Assembly (NCBI GenBank): GCA_029216955.1
Contig: JANAVB010016200.1
Coordinates: 911,675 to 975,674, forward strand
Source: Iris pallida
Lineage: Eukaryota; Streptophyta; Magnoliopsida; Asparagales; Iridaceae
DNA length: 64,000 bases
Direction: 5' to 3'
The position numbers and the translations under genes were made by a program. Of the stretch, positions 1-12,356 are shown in pieces. The notes beneath the pieces are model-generated. The model was not told where the DNA came from. It saw nothing but the letters and a program-made list of their open reading frames with translations, and searched no databases. Position 1 is the stretch's first letter, and each line of letters begins with the position of its first letter.

Positions 1-109
1 TACTAGGCAATCACAAGGTATCAAAATATACAAGCAAGGGATGCATCAAATTTCTCAAGAAAGAAATACTAAGGTTAGGTCAAAACTCACCTCTAGCTGG
101 GTCTGAGAA

Positions 110-793
110 CTAGAACTCCCAACTGGAAGCAGGGCCCTGGTTGGTAGGTGCATCAGGACAATGCTGCACCCAGTGCGCAGCTGACCCACAGAATAGGCAC
201 AATCCCAGTCTCTTTCTACAGTTGCTCCACTTGTGCCCAGACTTCCTACAGTAGTCACAGATAGGCTCTGGCTCAGCTGGCCTCTGCTGGACAGGAGACT
301 GGGCTGGGTATGATGATATCGGCTGGATAAATGGGTACTCCTCAAACTCTGGGTAGGACTGGGTACTGCTCCTCGCCCTCTTGGAGCTAGGCTATCCTCC
401 TGGAAGCACAGAGTCCCGCAGACGTAGCAACCTCTGGATTTTCTCCCTCATGGCCTTCTCATGAACTCTCTGTGACTTCAACAGTCTCTCTTGAAAATAT
501 CCAAACACCTGGGCTGCATCAAGTAACAAACCTCCGGGTGGTACAGTAGGGAGTACCATCCCAAGGGGTAGGGGAAGGCTCTCGGTCTTAGGCAAATCTG
601 CAGCTCTCTCCTGAACGGCAGGAGATGAAGGAAGACTCTCTGGCGAGGCAACCACCATCTCCTCAATGGCAGGAGGTGCCACCACCCCCTGATCAGATAG
701 AGGGATAACTACCTCCTGAACAGTAGAAGGTGGAGGCACACTCTTAGTAGCTGCAGCTGCTCTCAGGCGACGGGCTCGGGTCATGGGTGCCAT
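110..793 (-). pseudogene. gag: Gag remnant of element B: N-terminus joined to two CCHC zinc knuckles, no capsid
   Basis: The frame opens with MAPMTRARRLRAAA at 793, runs 133 codons to an in-frame TAG (392-394), then continues in the same frame to a stop at 110-112. The downstream part carries two nucleic-acid-binding zinc knuckles of the retroviral nucleocapsid type, C-x2-C-x4-H-x4-C: CDYCRKSGHKWSNC and CLFCGSAAHWVQHC. Gag would normally coat and package the element RNA. About 200 residues of capsid expected between the N-terminus and the knuckles are missing, so this is either an internal deletion or a mini-gag. The start codon directly follows a pyrimidine-rich TTTCAG (acceptor-like), and GTGAG follows the last codons near 90 (donor-like). 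Loss of capsid is seen directly; a packaging-only role is inference. Confidence 0.65.
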
Positions 794-1663
794 ACTGAAA
801 GAAAAGAAAATAAAAATAAATCAATCATCAAGGCTGAAAAACTAGTAAATATCAACAAAGGAGAACTAGCTACAAGAATCACTATTTAAGCCAGGCTATA
901 CTATCATTCATAAGACAAGGGCCTAATCACAAGTCATCAAATTATCACACTAAGAAAGAACTACATATGCATAAGCTCTATAAAGCTAAAAGATCTCTAC
1001 TCCTAAATTATTTGATGATGGAAAATAATTTATAATAACTGGAATGAAGATAGAGATGATATATTTAAGAACCTTTCCAAGATATAATCTGATAATCATA
1101 TACGTCTGTCCAAAAATCATGATACTCAGAGTCCACGTCACGCTAGTAAGCAAGGCTGCGATAAACGGTAGAGTCCATAACAGGGGCATGCACCTCTATA
1201 ATCATGTCGTCTAGAATTTTTGCTATGCCGACTAGTATAGCTGAGAGAAATTCCAAATCTTATGACCAAGGTACGTACATCCGAAGTCAGGTCTCTATGT
1301 TTCCGCCACGCCAGCTAATATAGCTGCGATAAACTCTAGGTTCCATAACCAAGTAGACGTCTTACCATCCCTGTATTCCCGTCGACATATGTTATCAGAA
1401 AATATCGTAACTCAGGCCATAAAAATTCATCTCGATAGGAAAATCAAATCAACAACGATCCAACAAAATCAAATTCAATAATCAAGGAGTGAGAGCAACA
1501 AGGCAAGGAAAATGATTCAAATTAAAGTTTAATAAGATTCTCAAGGGTCGTCCCAGGAATCTTTCAAGAAATTCTAACTGTGATTGAGTACCTTCAAAAT
1601 ATATATCCTAATCCTACTGCAGGCTGTAGTGATACTCTAGTTCGAATACCACTACATAAACTC
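794..1663 (-). other. Untranslated leader of element B
   Basis: Non-coding stretch between primer site and gag. Its first part (about 1400-1663) is homologous to the first part of the internal region of C (27746-28300, opposite strand), including the tract that reads TTGAAGGTACTCAATCACAG. It holds no open frame of note. The gag-proximal end is a pyrimidine-rich tract ending in CAG at 795. Confidence 0.6.
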
Positions 1664-1681
1664 GACCTGCATGGGCCACCA
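1664..1681 (-). other. Primer-binding site of element B, tRNA-Ile type
   Basis: TGGTGGCCCATGCAGGTC on the minus strand, nine nucleotides inside the LTR end. It is the exact complement of a tRNA 3' end reading GACCTGCATGGGCCACCA, which agrees with plant cytosolic tRNA-Ile(AAU) as I recall it (acceptor strand GGCCCAU). Reverse transcription would be primed here. Most plant Ty3/gypsy elements use initiator tRNA-Met instead. Confidence 0.75.
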
Positions 1682-1690
1682 CTAAAAATG

Positions 1691-4600
1691 TGTCACGACC
1701 CGCACCCACTGTGAGGGTACGAGAACGTAACAACGCCCAGCCTACGCCGCAGTGTCGGCGGTAGAACGCTGTCCTAGGTCAACATACATCTAGCAAAATA
1801 ATACTAAGCAGTAAATGAACTCAATCACAACTAAGAAGGAAGAAAGCACGATATGATATAGAACTCAAGGAAATACTGAAGATAGAAAAGTCTAAGATAA
1901 TATCCCAGCAAATATCCAGAGTACATATCTCAGCTACTGAATAAGAAAGAATATATACAACTCAACATCTCTGAACAGAAGTAAAATCTAGCTAAACAGT
2001 CTCAAGACAACAAGAAAATAAGATAAGGCCTAACTAAACTAGTCTAGGCAGTGGGGTGATGTCCTCAGCTAGAGCTGTCCCGTAGAAGGCATCCTCCCAG
2101 GCCTCCTCCTCGTCCTCTGTAATATTTTCAACAGGTCCAGTCAGGACAGGAGCGAGTACAGTACATCTCAACAGTTCATAGCGGGTTAGAAAATATAATC
2201 ATACAGTAAAGTAAGATACAGGTGCTGAAGAATACAGTATGTAAACAGAGAGAGAGAACTGTAATAGAAATATCTACTATAAGTAAGGAACTAACAGTGG
2301 CTAGTAAGTCAGAGTACAATATGGACGTGTAAATGGCATAGAAGATTCTGATAAGACACTATGGAAGAGATTATGATAAGATACTACTGGTGTACTATTC
2401 ACATGTCCAATTCTACTCCCCCATACCCTAATCAATACACAAGGATCTAAACAGGTTATGTTATTGTACATGATATCACATGGGGCCCTTGAAAGGGTGC
2501 ACATGATAGTATACATGAAGGCTCTGTGAACATAAGAGTACATTATTCACATGAATGTACATGTATGGTGAAAGCACAGGAGTACATGATGAAAGTAAAA
2601 TGCACATGACACAATGTACCCGATGCTTCCGAGGGGGATAACATCGCATGAAGAGATCCGTATAGTACTAATTCGTGATAATGTCGTGATAGCACAAGTA
2701 AAGTAATTTAATACAGGAAATAATTCTAAGCAGGATATGAAATGATCAGAGAATGTACTCGCCTGGTATCTGAGTGTCTGAGATAAAAATACTGTCCGAG
2801 GAGTGGTGTCTGGCTCCTATTTAGAACAGCACAAGTCACAACAAGTCCAAAATGGTAAAATGAAGTCCTACTATGCATTCTACATGATTCTAGGTCAATC
2901 TAGGCCAAAGTCAACTCTTGGTCAACTCTGGTCAACCCTAGAAGTCAAACTAGGTCAGCTATGGTCAAACTAGGCCTAACAAGGCTAGGTTAGCCTAAAC
3001 TAGGTCTAAACAATATAATCTAGGCTAATCAAGTCTATACTAGTCTAAACTAGGCTAAACTAGCCTATTCTAAGTCTAACAAGACTGCACAAGTCTATCT
3101 AGACTCTATACTGACACACAGATACGCCCATAGGCTAAGAGTCTAGGCTATAGGCTATACCATGCCTAGGAACCAAATCATAACACATTTACACATGCCA
3201 ATATTTATATATATTTAAAAATAACACACATATTGATATACTATATAATATAACATAGAAATACACTTATTACTATATTATTATAATCTATATAAGAATA
3301 CACCATAGCATATAGGCTACCCTTAATATCACACATGTACATATATTATCTATATATACAATAGAACACACTTATATATATAGGATACCTATATATATCT
3401 ATCTCACAAATATATATACATATATATATGTATATACACATGTGTATAGGAATAAAGGCAAGCACTCACATGTGGGTGTGTTTTAGCTAGCATGTGTGTG
3501 ATATGTTAGGCTTGAGAGTGTAGGGAAGATAGTGAATGGCAAAACTGTGTGTGAGATACATGAGGGTGTCTCATAGATATATGCTAATGTGTGTGTGTGT
3601 GTGTGTCATGAGTGAAGTGAGGGTCAAAACAGGCAGTCCAATAACCCCAGATTTTAGTCCATAATATCAATTCCAGATTTCACATTGAAACCCCCTCCCT
3701 TACAACTCAGATTTCAAATACATTATACATTTCAGATATTGGCAGTTCAGTTGTAATGGAAAACAGTGTGTACTTGTGCAAATGGATGTGGTGTAATATA
3801 CTAGGCATGTGTGTGTCAACAGGATTTAAGAACAGTGTATACCTTACACAGGAATTCAATTTGCAGTAAACAATATGGTTCAAAACTATTTCAGGTTTAT
3901 GAATGAATCTAAAACTCAGTTTAAAAACACACCATAGCTAAATCAGTTCACAAGGCTCAACCCCCATTCTCAGAATTGAACTCCCAGGTTCAACAGTGAA
4001 CAACATTGAAATAATGAAAGGGAAATCAGTTTTTAAATCCAACAATACCTCCAATCTTCGGTTTACAACTACATGACAGTGAACTCAGATTAATGCAAAT
4101 TTGGTTCTCAGGTTTATGTTCATTTCAGTTCAAACTAGAGGAGGAAATCTCAGGAAATCAAACAAGAATCTTAGATTAGTGTACATCCAATTTCAGGTTA
4201 TTGTGTTCTCAGGAAAGATTTAACTAAACTCAGGTTTAAGAAGAATGAAATCAGTTTTAACCCAAAACTTAACATCCTAATCTCATTCTCAGGTTTTGAG
4301 GGGAAAAACCATATCAGTTTTGAACCAAGGCAATCTCAGATTTTCGATATTGGAAGGGAACAATGTACAGGAATTAAGAATTTAAACTAACATTCAAACC
4401 ACACATTTCAAATCCCATTTAGGAGCTAAACCCCAAAATAATGCACACAAGTGCCAACATTCTCTTCTCAGGTTTAAGAAAACTGGAACAGTGGAAAGCA
4501 ATTAAACAGTGTATCATTCAGTTAAAACAGTTCATAAGAATAGGGAAACTGAAATCTCAGGTTGTCAAGGACTGAAAATACAAACTAATTCCTAGGTTTT

Positions 4601-6576
4601 AAAGCTTAATCTCAGGTTTTGTGAAACATAATAGTTATTAAGAAGAACCATTGCAATCAATATAAGTAAACTCAGGTTATTTAAATGACAGAGAACATAA
4701 CCAAATCCCAGGCTATAGGAAAAACATAACATTGCAGACTCAATTAAAACCCATCTCAGTTTTCCAGCCCAATCAAACAATGGTGAACTGGAAATAACAA
4801 TGAATGCATAAAGGAACATGGAGTCACATTCAGTTTAAAAATATAGGAAAACCAATTCTCAGGTTTTTCATTTCAAACCCAACTCAATAGCCAAAATCTC
4901 ATCCTCAAATCATCAAGCCAAATTCGAATGAAACATTAAGCTAAAAATATGACAAACAATATGTGGGAACATATTTAACAGTGAAACATTACTTCAACAT
5001 AGGATTTCAAATGTTAGGGAACACTAAAATGAAGTATCAGTGTATGTATATCAATTTAGCCCAAAACGATCCAAATTTTCACATCAAAAACCTAACTATC
5101 ATGTAAACCTAATCTAATATAGTTTACACATCATAATTAGGATCTATTGAACAATTAAAATCACTATTAAAAGCAATTAAATCGATTTAGAAACAGAAAC
5201 CAATCCTGTGCACTAAACCACACAGTGAAACGCACGTGCCCGTGCAAAAATACGTCCGACACGACACGAGGACTCGTGAAACTTTTCGAGCCTCGTGTCA
5301 GGCAGTGCTCCAATACGTGTGTCAATTTTCTCATGTCGAGGTGGCGTATCCTGCACGCAGTAGCCCCCGAGTAGCAGGGAAGCTACAGTGCCGCGCGCAC
5401 GCACCGGCACCCGCGTGTTCCCGTGTCCCCCACGACTCGACACGACACGTAAACCACATTAAGACACTAGAAACCTATAAGTAAGACCAAAACCCTAATT
5501 TCTATTCAAAAACATTTCTAAAACTCAACCGAAATGTCCTTTGGGGCATTTCGTCGAACACATGCACCATGTCACTGATACGTGTCCAAATAGGACACGA
5601 ATTGGACACAAAACTTAGGGTTAGCTATTCCTATAGCTAGGTTAGGGCTAGGGCATCCTAGTAATGATTTTTAACAGAATCTAAATACAATAGAAGGAGA
5701 TATACCTATAGGTGAATAATGGTTCAAAATCCCCAAATGGGAAGAGCTCCACAAACCACCAAACTTCCTCAAATTGTGTGTTCCCTGAAAATACTCATCA
5801 ACAACAGCAAGAATACTAACATTAGGTCCTAATGCAATTTGTTTGAAGGAATTTGGAGAAGAAATGGATTTTTCTAAGGATTTACAAAGATGGGGACTCA
5901 CCTCTTCTAAATGGCAAAGTTTCCTAAAGAGGCAACCCTAATTTTAAGAGGATATAAACAGGGGGGGCTGACCATAGTGGCTGGTCAGATTTTCTAGGGT
6001 TAGGGCTTGGTTCAATGGGTGTGGGCTATGGGCCATTAAGCCTATTAGTCATAAAATGACTTGTGACTTCACAAGCCATTCCTTAACCAATCTAGCTCTT
6101 AATTTCACCAAACTAATCCCAATGAGTTAATCCTCATGAACTTAAGTCAACCTAGGTTTTCAAATCCCAATCACAAAGTCAAGACCTAGGTTTTCTACTA
6201 GATTAGTCTACAAGGTCAACATAAGTCAAAGTCACTAAACCACCAAAATCAATTAAATGATATTAAAATCACACCATCATATTAATTATATTAAATTCCA
6301 AATAAATATATATTAAATTCAATTAATTTAAAAAAATAACCAAAATACCCTCAAGCTACAATAATGAAGTACCCTAATCACATGGCTAGGTTCTAGGGTA
6401 GACAGTCTCTATGGTTTCACTAGCAAACACCAAAATCATAAGTCATGAATTTAAATAGTTTTTTTTTAAAATACTTAAAAATCACTAAAAATCATAATAT
6501 GAAATAAATATCATTAAATAATAATTATAATTACAAAATTTCAAAATTACCCTCTTCTGGAAAACTGGGTGTTACA
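1691..6576 (-). repeat. 5' LTR of element B (4.9 kb)
   Basis: On the minus strand it starts TGTAACACCCAG at 6576 and ends GGTCGTGACA at 1691, giving the usual TG...CA ends. The last 1.2 kb (about 2890-1691) is homologous to the ends of the C and F LTRs; the first 3.6 kb is largely private. It contains TTGAC-rich tracts (2893-2970 and about 6130-6240), a G-box CACGTG at 5233, a run of TATA-type dinucleotides at 3205-3440 and a GT microsatellite near 3588-3606. There is no coding sequence; short frames such as those at 5213-5484 are composition artefacts. Confidence 0.8.
2815..2970 (-). promoter_or_regulatory. Candidate core promoter of the B LTR: W-box cluster plus TATA-like box
   Basis: On the minus strand at least six TTGAC cores lie between 2970 and 2893, followed about 70 bases downstream by TTCTAAATAGGA (2826-2815). 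The same order is found in C, where the spacing is similar. TTGAC followed by C or T is the WRKY-factor W-box. Promoter function is inferred from the conserved arrangement. Confidence 0.45.
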
Positions 6577-8578
6577 ACTTTAAAGTCATAGTAAAGCTAA
6601 GTAGACTAAACCTGAAGCCTCAAGCTAAGCCTCATCCTGCTCAGCTAAAATCCTGGGCTCTGGCCCATAGAGTAGAACAATGTCCTGCAAGCATACCTGC
6701 AACATATCATATTCAGGAGCGAAGTAAAGTACAGTTCTAGGTAATGAAATATGAACATGATATGAACAGAGTACAGGAAATGAAAAACAAAAATGAACAT
6801 GAAAGTACAGAAAAGTAGTACAGGAAATAAGTATAGAAACTATAGTACATGAATGTAAAGTACATGAACATGTAAAGTACAGGAATGAAACTATAATCCT
6901 GAAGTACCAGACATGACAAGTGCACAATATCGAAATGCATCTAGTCCATGTGACCGGCTGGGGTGAGTACAGGAGCATGCACAGGAGTACATGAATATGG
7001 TACGACTTAGGACCCGCGTGCACAGTGCGAGGCCTAAGCTAGGTACAGGAATATATAGTAACCGGGATTGGTCACATGGCTAGTGTATTTCCCCACCCGA
7101 CACTAATAAGTACAAGAGCAAGAGTACAAGAATACAGGAGTACATGATGTCGTGCTATGACGTGTCACAAGAAAGGAGTACAGAAATATAAATGCACAAG
7201 ACCATAGAAAAGTACTTGCCTGGCTCCGGAAAGTACTGGTAATCAGGAACTGGATGTCTTCCTGTATTTATAATTCGTACAAGTTGGTTATGAACTAAAC
7301 ATAATCTCTAAATTGGTTTTGTAGTTCTACTTTATAATTATTAACTCAAAATTCTAGCAAACCCAAGTTCTTTTTTAACCACACCCATGCTAGTAAAAAC
7401 TTACAATCTAATTTAGGGTTCAGGTGCTTACTAATCCCTCATAATTTCATAGCTAGTAAAATCTCAAGACTTAGTAATAGAGTGATATTTCTAACTAACA
7501 TTATAGTTAAATCTGGTCGATCAAAATGCTTCATCTAAACCCATAGCTCAAACGTATTTTATCCATACAAATTCTATTCAATAAAATACTACAACCTGTA
7601 TATTTGTATCAAACAATAATAAATGATAACAACTTAGCTATCATTCTAAGTTATGCTTCAACTAACCCATGATCAGTACACCCACATGAGTTAAAGTTTT
7701 CCAGAACTCAGCAGGAGAAGAATATGGGGAAGCTCTCCCATGATGTTACTCTACTGCCAACTCAACCAATCTATAGGAATAAAAGTAAAAGAGAAGAATA
7801 TGGGGAAGCTCTCCCATGATCAGTACACCCACATGAGTTAAAGTTTTCCAGATGTTCTCGACTGAGAAGAGGATCAACATGATCAAAATAACAATTCAGC
7901 TTCACTTCGAAATTCTCATGGGGAAACACGAATCGAAGTTCACATCCTTAATAATTTCTATGATGTCGTCGTCGATCGTCACCGCCGTCGTCGTCGTCGA
8001 GTCTCTGGAGAGAGGAGTCTCCGTCGTCGAGTCTTCGTCACCGAGCCGTCGTCGTCGTCGAGTAGATCGGCACCGTCGTCGAAGTCGTCGTCACCGCCGT
8101 CGAAGTCGTCGTCACCGCAGTTGAGGTCGCCGTACCACAGGAGAAAGGATCGAGCTCAGTGGAGGGAAAGGACACAGAGTGGGAAAGTTCAATTGAAAAA
8201 GGAAATAACTCTGATCATTCACTTTTAAATAAGTGAAATGCAATTTTGCATTTAGCCCCTCCCGCCCGCAATGATTTTCGTATAAGCCCCCCCCCCCCCC
8301 CCCCCCCCCGCGCAAATGAAATTAAGCAGAAAACCCCCTTGCCTTTTCACTTTTTCAGGAAATTGCTTAAAAACAGTTAAGAACTCACATGGTGGGCCCA
8401 AAGTTGTTGTAACAACTTTTCAAATTTGAAAAGTAGTCCAAAATAAATTCCCTCCAAAAATATATTATCCAAAATTTATTATTTAAAACCATTTATTATT
8501 TAAAGCTAATAATATCAATTGTATAATTTTTAGAAGTCTAATTATTTATTTTTAAAAAAATTGGGAAGTGGAGTTACA
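6577..8578 (-). repeat. 3' LTR of element D, truncated by B and carrying an internal deletion with filler
   Basis: Starts TGTAACTCCACTTCCC at 8578 (minus) and follows the D 5' LTR until B begins. Relative to the 5' LTR it lacks the segment equivalent to about 13791-14650. In its place, 7791-7851 is built from two nearby pieces: a copy of about 7715-7744 followed by a copy of about 7666-7704. A GC-rich CGT/CGA trinucleotide tract at 7965-8120 is shared with the 5' LTR and creates spurious arginine- and serine-rich frames. Confidence 0.8.
8287..8309. repeat. Homopolymer of 23 C (poly-G in the sense of the D LTR)
   Basis: Uninterrupted C run about 270 bases inside the start of the D 3' LTR. The same position in the 5' LTR has 21 C. 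On the LTR sense strand it is a G tract able in principle to form G-quadruplex structures; it may also be a sequencing-length artefact. Confidence 0.9.
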
Positions 8579-8594
8579 AATCTCCCTCCCTTAA
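8579..8594 (-). other. Polypurine tract of element D
   Basis: Minus strand AAGGGAGGGAGATT directly before the LTR start, itself preceded by GAGGACGAAATTTTTTT. This is the usual 3' end of Ty3/gypsy internal regions and would prime plus-strand DNA synthesis. Confidence 0.8.
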
Positions 8595-8710
8595 AAAAAT
8601 TTCGTCCTCGAAATTCAAGGACCAAAAATAAATCCCAGCAATTCACAAAAGATCCAAACACCAGTCATTTATTGAAAATTAAATTCCATAAGAAACAGAG
8701 TACAGTTAAA

Positions 8711-9205
8711 TCAATCAAACAGAGTGGGATAGTGCTCCCGTATCTCATCCTCATGCTCCCGTGTGGACTCTCCCGGAGAGTGATGTCTCCACATGACGCG
8801 GACAAGTGGAATAACCTGATTTCGCAAGCGCTTCTCCCTCCGATCAAGTATCTCTACTGGCTGCTCCTCGTAAGTCAATCTCGGCCCACCTCCAGCTCGG
8901 AATAGTCCACCACATGGATCGGGTCTATAGCGTCGAAGCTGGAACACGTAAAAAATATCGTGCACTCCCTCCAAGCTAGCTGGAAGCGCCAGTCGATATG
9001 CCACCTCGTCGATCCGCGTAATCACATCGAAAGGCCCGATGAATCTCGTGCTGAGCTTCCCGCCTCTGCCAAATCTGATGACGCCCCTAGTTGGTGAGAT
9101 CTTCAGGAACACTCTATCTCCAACCGCGAACTCAAGTGGCCGTCTGCTGCTGTCCGTCCAATGCTTCTGCCGATCCTGTACAACTCTGAGACGCCTTGAG
9201 CCTTT
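8711..9205 (-). pseudogene. Integrase C-terminal fragment of element D
   Basis: About 165 residues of the integrase tail, ending EHYPTLFD and a stop at 8711. Visible landmarks, in order: VVQDRQKHWTDSSRRPLEF, the strand-rich core around FIGPFDVITRID (the GPF module of Ty3/gypsy integrases), VFQLRRYRPDPCG, then the chromodomain-like tail EILDRREKRLRN and a final segment with STREHEDEIREHYP. Homology stops near 9205; the upstream residues of the open frame are spacer sequence. The catalytic core and zinc-binding domain are absent. The tail is close to those of E (38236-38544) and G (50600-51044), which places D in the same clade. The frame is clean over this stretch although the element is otherwise gutted. 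Confidence 0.85.
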
Positions 9206-11352
9206 GAGATTAAATACGATAATTACACACAAGAAGTTGGGATAACACGATCTAACAATGATCAAGAATCAAATAGGCACGAGATAGAATGAAGTTCCAA
9301 TTGCAACTTAGAGGAGCAAAATCATGAAGACACACTATTAAGCATAATAAAAAAATCGATATTTTAACACAAGTGGACTGGGACAAGATAGGAAAATCAT
9401 GGTCAGATAGTCATAATTTAAGATCGAAGTTTAGACAAGACACAAACGAAGTATGGAATCAAAATCTGGCAATGTATAATCTTGAGGAATTCAATGATCT
9501 AATGATAAAATGCTAGAAAAAAAATTTAGCAAGGGTTGATTGAGGAGACGTACGCAATACTCAGGAGATACAATATCAAATCAGGATGAACGTGCAAGGA
9601 TCTGTGGTTTTCGAAAACCAATAATCATATGAAAAAGGAAATATAATTTCCATGATACCCGAGAACATATAGGTATTTGAAATTACTTTGCTTAGAATCC
9701 CTACCCCGCCAGTATATATCTGACTGCAATGGACTTTCGGCTCTGTGACTCAAATAACAATATGTTACCGAATATTCTGTGCACTATATCCCTTTTTCCA
9801 ACAATCATCAATAAGCAACCCAAGAGATCACGACATGAAGAATTTAGGACAAGTCTCCATAATACCCGAAACCTATGAATGTCTGAAATCACTTCAACTT
9901 AGAGTTCCTGCCTCGCCAGTGTGCTACTGGCTGCAGTGAACCCTCAGTCTCCATAATCCAGCTGATGGCTGTAGCGCGCAACTGTCATGCCATAGTAGGT
10001 CATCGAATAGTCTCTCGACTTTATTCCTAGGAATTTCAAAAGAGTTTCAAGGAATTCAAAATGAGTTTCAATAGTCCAAGTCACGGAAATAGTGAAATTA
10101 CCTAACTGTTTGAATACAAGGATTTATTAGGTACTAAGAGACGACAAAGGATCCCATCGGTGAGGATAAGAGGGCAACCAGGGAGATTTAAAATTTCAGA
10201 CAGAGGGCGAAGTTTCAAATTATAACGGAATTCCAACTGATATCTGGAACGGTAACAAGATTCCATATACGGGACATTATCCCGAAGGGATAACAGAGTC
10301 TCGAAGGATGAATTGGGGCAAGGTATTAGATATGAGACAAGTTTCAAAATAAATAAAATTCCGTACAAGTTTTAATAAAATCTTGAATATCAATGAAACC
10401 TCGAGCAAAACTTGAATTGAAAATAAAATATCCAGTAGGGTACACGGTCAAAAATAGAAAATCAAGTATCAACAAAGTCGTGAATAAGAAACAAAATCTC
10501 GAATATAAATTTCAATGAGGAAACAAGATATTGTATAGTGACTAGAAAACAGGTTCCAATAGGAAACAAGGTTTGGATTGTAAATATGAAACAAGCGAAT
10601 CTCAGTAGTAAACAAAGTCGTAAACAGAGGGCAAGTCCTGAATAAAGTCAAAATAGGAAATAGAATCTCAAACAAGCATCAATAGAAGTGAAGGTTCAAG
10701 CAAGGTTTTAGGGTGATATTTTAAGTAGGAATATTTCTGGAATAGTACAAGTTCGATTAGCGAACAGAATATCAATAAACGAGTAGGAACAAGTATCCAT
10801 AAAACAAGCAAAATCTTGGATATGAGACAAGATCGGAACAAAAATAGTGGACCAACAACTCTCGACTAGAAAATCAAAGTCATAAATAAGGAAACAAATC
10901 TCGAATAGGAAACAAAATCTTCAAAACCCTCAAAGGTATCCTCAACAATGTCCTAAATAGGATGAAGCATAAATAATGCTTCGAATGAGGAACAAGGTTT
11001 CGAAATAAATCTCAAGTAGGAATTAAATCTTAATTAACACGAAGTTTGATAAAAGAACAAAATTTACAAATAGGAGCCATCGCTAGGAAACAAGATCATG
11101 AATGAATGTGCAAACGGTATCGAATAATGGATTTCAAACAAATATCGAAATGTAGGTCTGAAACAAGTTTGTCGAATATGAAACAATATCTTGAAATAAG
11201 TTTCGAACATCAATCAAGGTTCCAAAATAGAAACAAGAAGTTTCAAGAAATGATCAATGTGTTAGGAGGAATTTAAGGAAAGACTGGATTATTAATCAAA
11301 ATACATGGTTTTTCCAACCATGCAAAAGAAATCTTCTATCTTCAGTCTTTCT
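9206..11352 (-). other. Non-coding spacer of element D with degenerate short repeats
   Basis: AT-rich 2.1 kb where protease, RT, RNase H and integrase core should be. On the plus strand it is built from many diverged copies of a phrase like GAAACAAG followed by TTTCGAATA, every 20-40 bases, densest at 10100-11260. No frame resembles a known protein; short frames at 10102-10675 are stop-poor by composition only. Confidence 0.6.
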
Positions 11353-12122
11353 TCAGTGTTTTTCCGGGACTGGAATCACTTCAACTTTTTCAATTGTCCT
11401 GACATAGGTTAATCCCAGCGATAGTGCTTCATGTGATTGCTGAATCTGGAGAGGTGGGTCCCCTTGCTGTAGTCCTGGTGCTTCTCGCGTTCGTCCTTGG
11501 GCAGCGTGGTCAACGGTCTCTGGGCAATCCTTGACTTGGTGGGCAGGCGATTGGCAGTACAAGCATAGCTTCCGTCTTTTGCGGTACTCTTCGAAGTGGT
11601 GTCCTGGCGACGACAGAATTTGTAAGTGGTTGTCATCTGAATCTGAATCTCCTGCTGGGCTGAAGAAGCGATGTCTGAGTATGGCCATGCTTTGCGGGTT
11701 CAGGGTAGCTATTGCCTTCGTCATAAGTCTTCATGTCGCTCCTGGGCTTTAGCTTCCCATCTTGTTGTAGGTGCTACGAGCTGGATTTCTCCCGGTTGGT
11801 GACTTCAATCTTCAGAGGAGTCGGATCCTAGGGAACTTGGGTGGTCTTTAGTGGCGGCTCCAGGTTCTCGATCTACTTCTCGGTGTAAAGTATGCGTTCG
11901 GTGTCGGAAAAGTCCAAAGGTCTGGGAGTCTGGAAAACAGAAGTCTTTTCTAGCTCGAGAAGCGCATCCACAAGTCTGGCTTGGAAAATGATGGCTTGCT
12001 CTCTCTCTGGGTGTCAAGGAACTTTTCAAACATCTCCGTCAACTACGTACTACCCATGGAGATAGTAGGGACGACCTGCGGGGTAGAAGCTCGAAATCCT
12101 CAGGTATAGGTGGATCAACCAT
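11353..12122 (-). pseudogene. gag: Gag remnant of element D with one CCHC zinc knuckle
   Basis: A possible start ATG lies at 12122 (MVDPPIPEDFELLP), followed by an early stop in that frame; a second open piece begins at 12029 and ends at 11805, and the last piece (11724-11353) holds the zinc knuckle CLYCQSPAHQVKDC. The pieces are in different frames, so no gag protein can be made. No capsid motif is visible. As in B, a pyrimidine-rich tract ending in TTTTTCAG precedes the presumed start (about 12150). The retained knuckle would bind element RNA in an intact gag. Confidence 0.6.
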
Positions 12123-12330
12123 TGCGGTGTCGCGTGCTTTTGAATTATCTGAAAAACAGAAAACAGTTAAAATAACCTAGACCTAAATACAACAAGTGTT
12201 TATAGAATATCAATATACCTGATATACCTAATATACCCTTATTTCCCAATTTTTCCTATGCTGTGATCAAGTTTCCCTAGTGTAATCAAGTCCCCCAATA
12301 GTACTCTAATACCTAGGTACCATTAGGATA

Positions 12331-12348
12331 GACCTGCATGGGCCACCA
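12331..12348 (-). other. Primer-binding site of element D, tRNA-Ile type
   Basis: TGGTGGCCCATGCAGGTC on the minus strand, eight nucleotides from the LTR end, identical to the site in B. Confidence 0.8.
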
Positions 12349-12356
12349 CTAAAACA

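Larger units (their letters stand above)
1..6576 (-). mobile_element. Element B: Ty3/gypsy chromovirus-like LTR element, 5' part, runs off the left edge
   Basis: Read on the minus strand, this is LTR (6576 to 1691), primer-binding site (1681-1664), untranslated leader, then a gag frame from 793 leftwards. The element continues beyond base 1. It sits inside the 3' LTR of element D: D-type LTR sequence resumes at 6577 and matches the D 5' LTR around 12581. The candidate target duplication on this side is ACTTT (6577-6581); its partner is outside the window. The visible gag lacks a capsid domain, so B is probably non-autonomous. LTR terminus and primer site are those of C and D. Family placement as chromovirus-like is inferred from these shared features and from the D, E and G integrases. 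Confidence 0.8.

Noticed and set aside
1664..1681. tRNA gene fragment
   Set aside because: Only the 18-base complement of a tRNA 3' end directly inside an LTR, so it is a primer-binding site.
6625..7023. 132-codon minus frame and its counterpart at 12711-12984
   Set aside because: Lies in the D LTR in GTACAGGAA-like repeats, Cys/Ser/Phe-rich by composition, no homology recognised and not equally conserved in the second LTR.
7852..8124. Arg- and Ser-rich frame (again at 14470-14946)
   Set aside because: Translation of a CGT/CGA trinucleotide tract in the D LTR.
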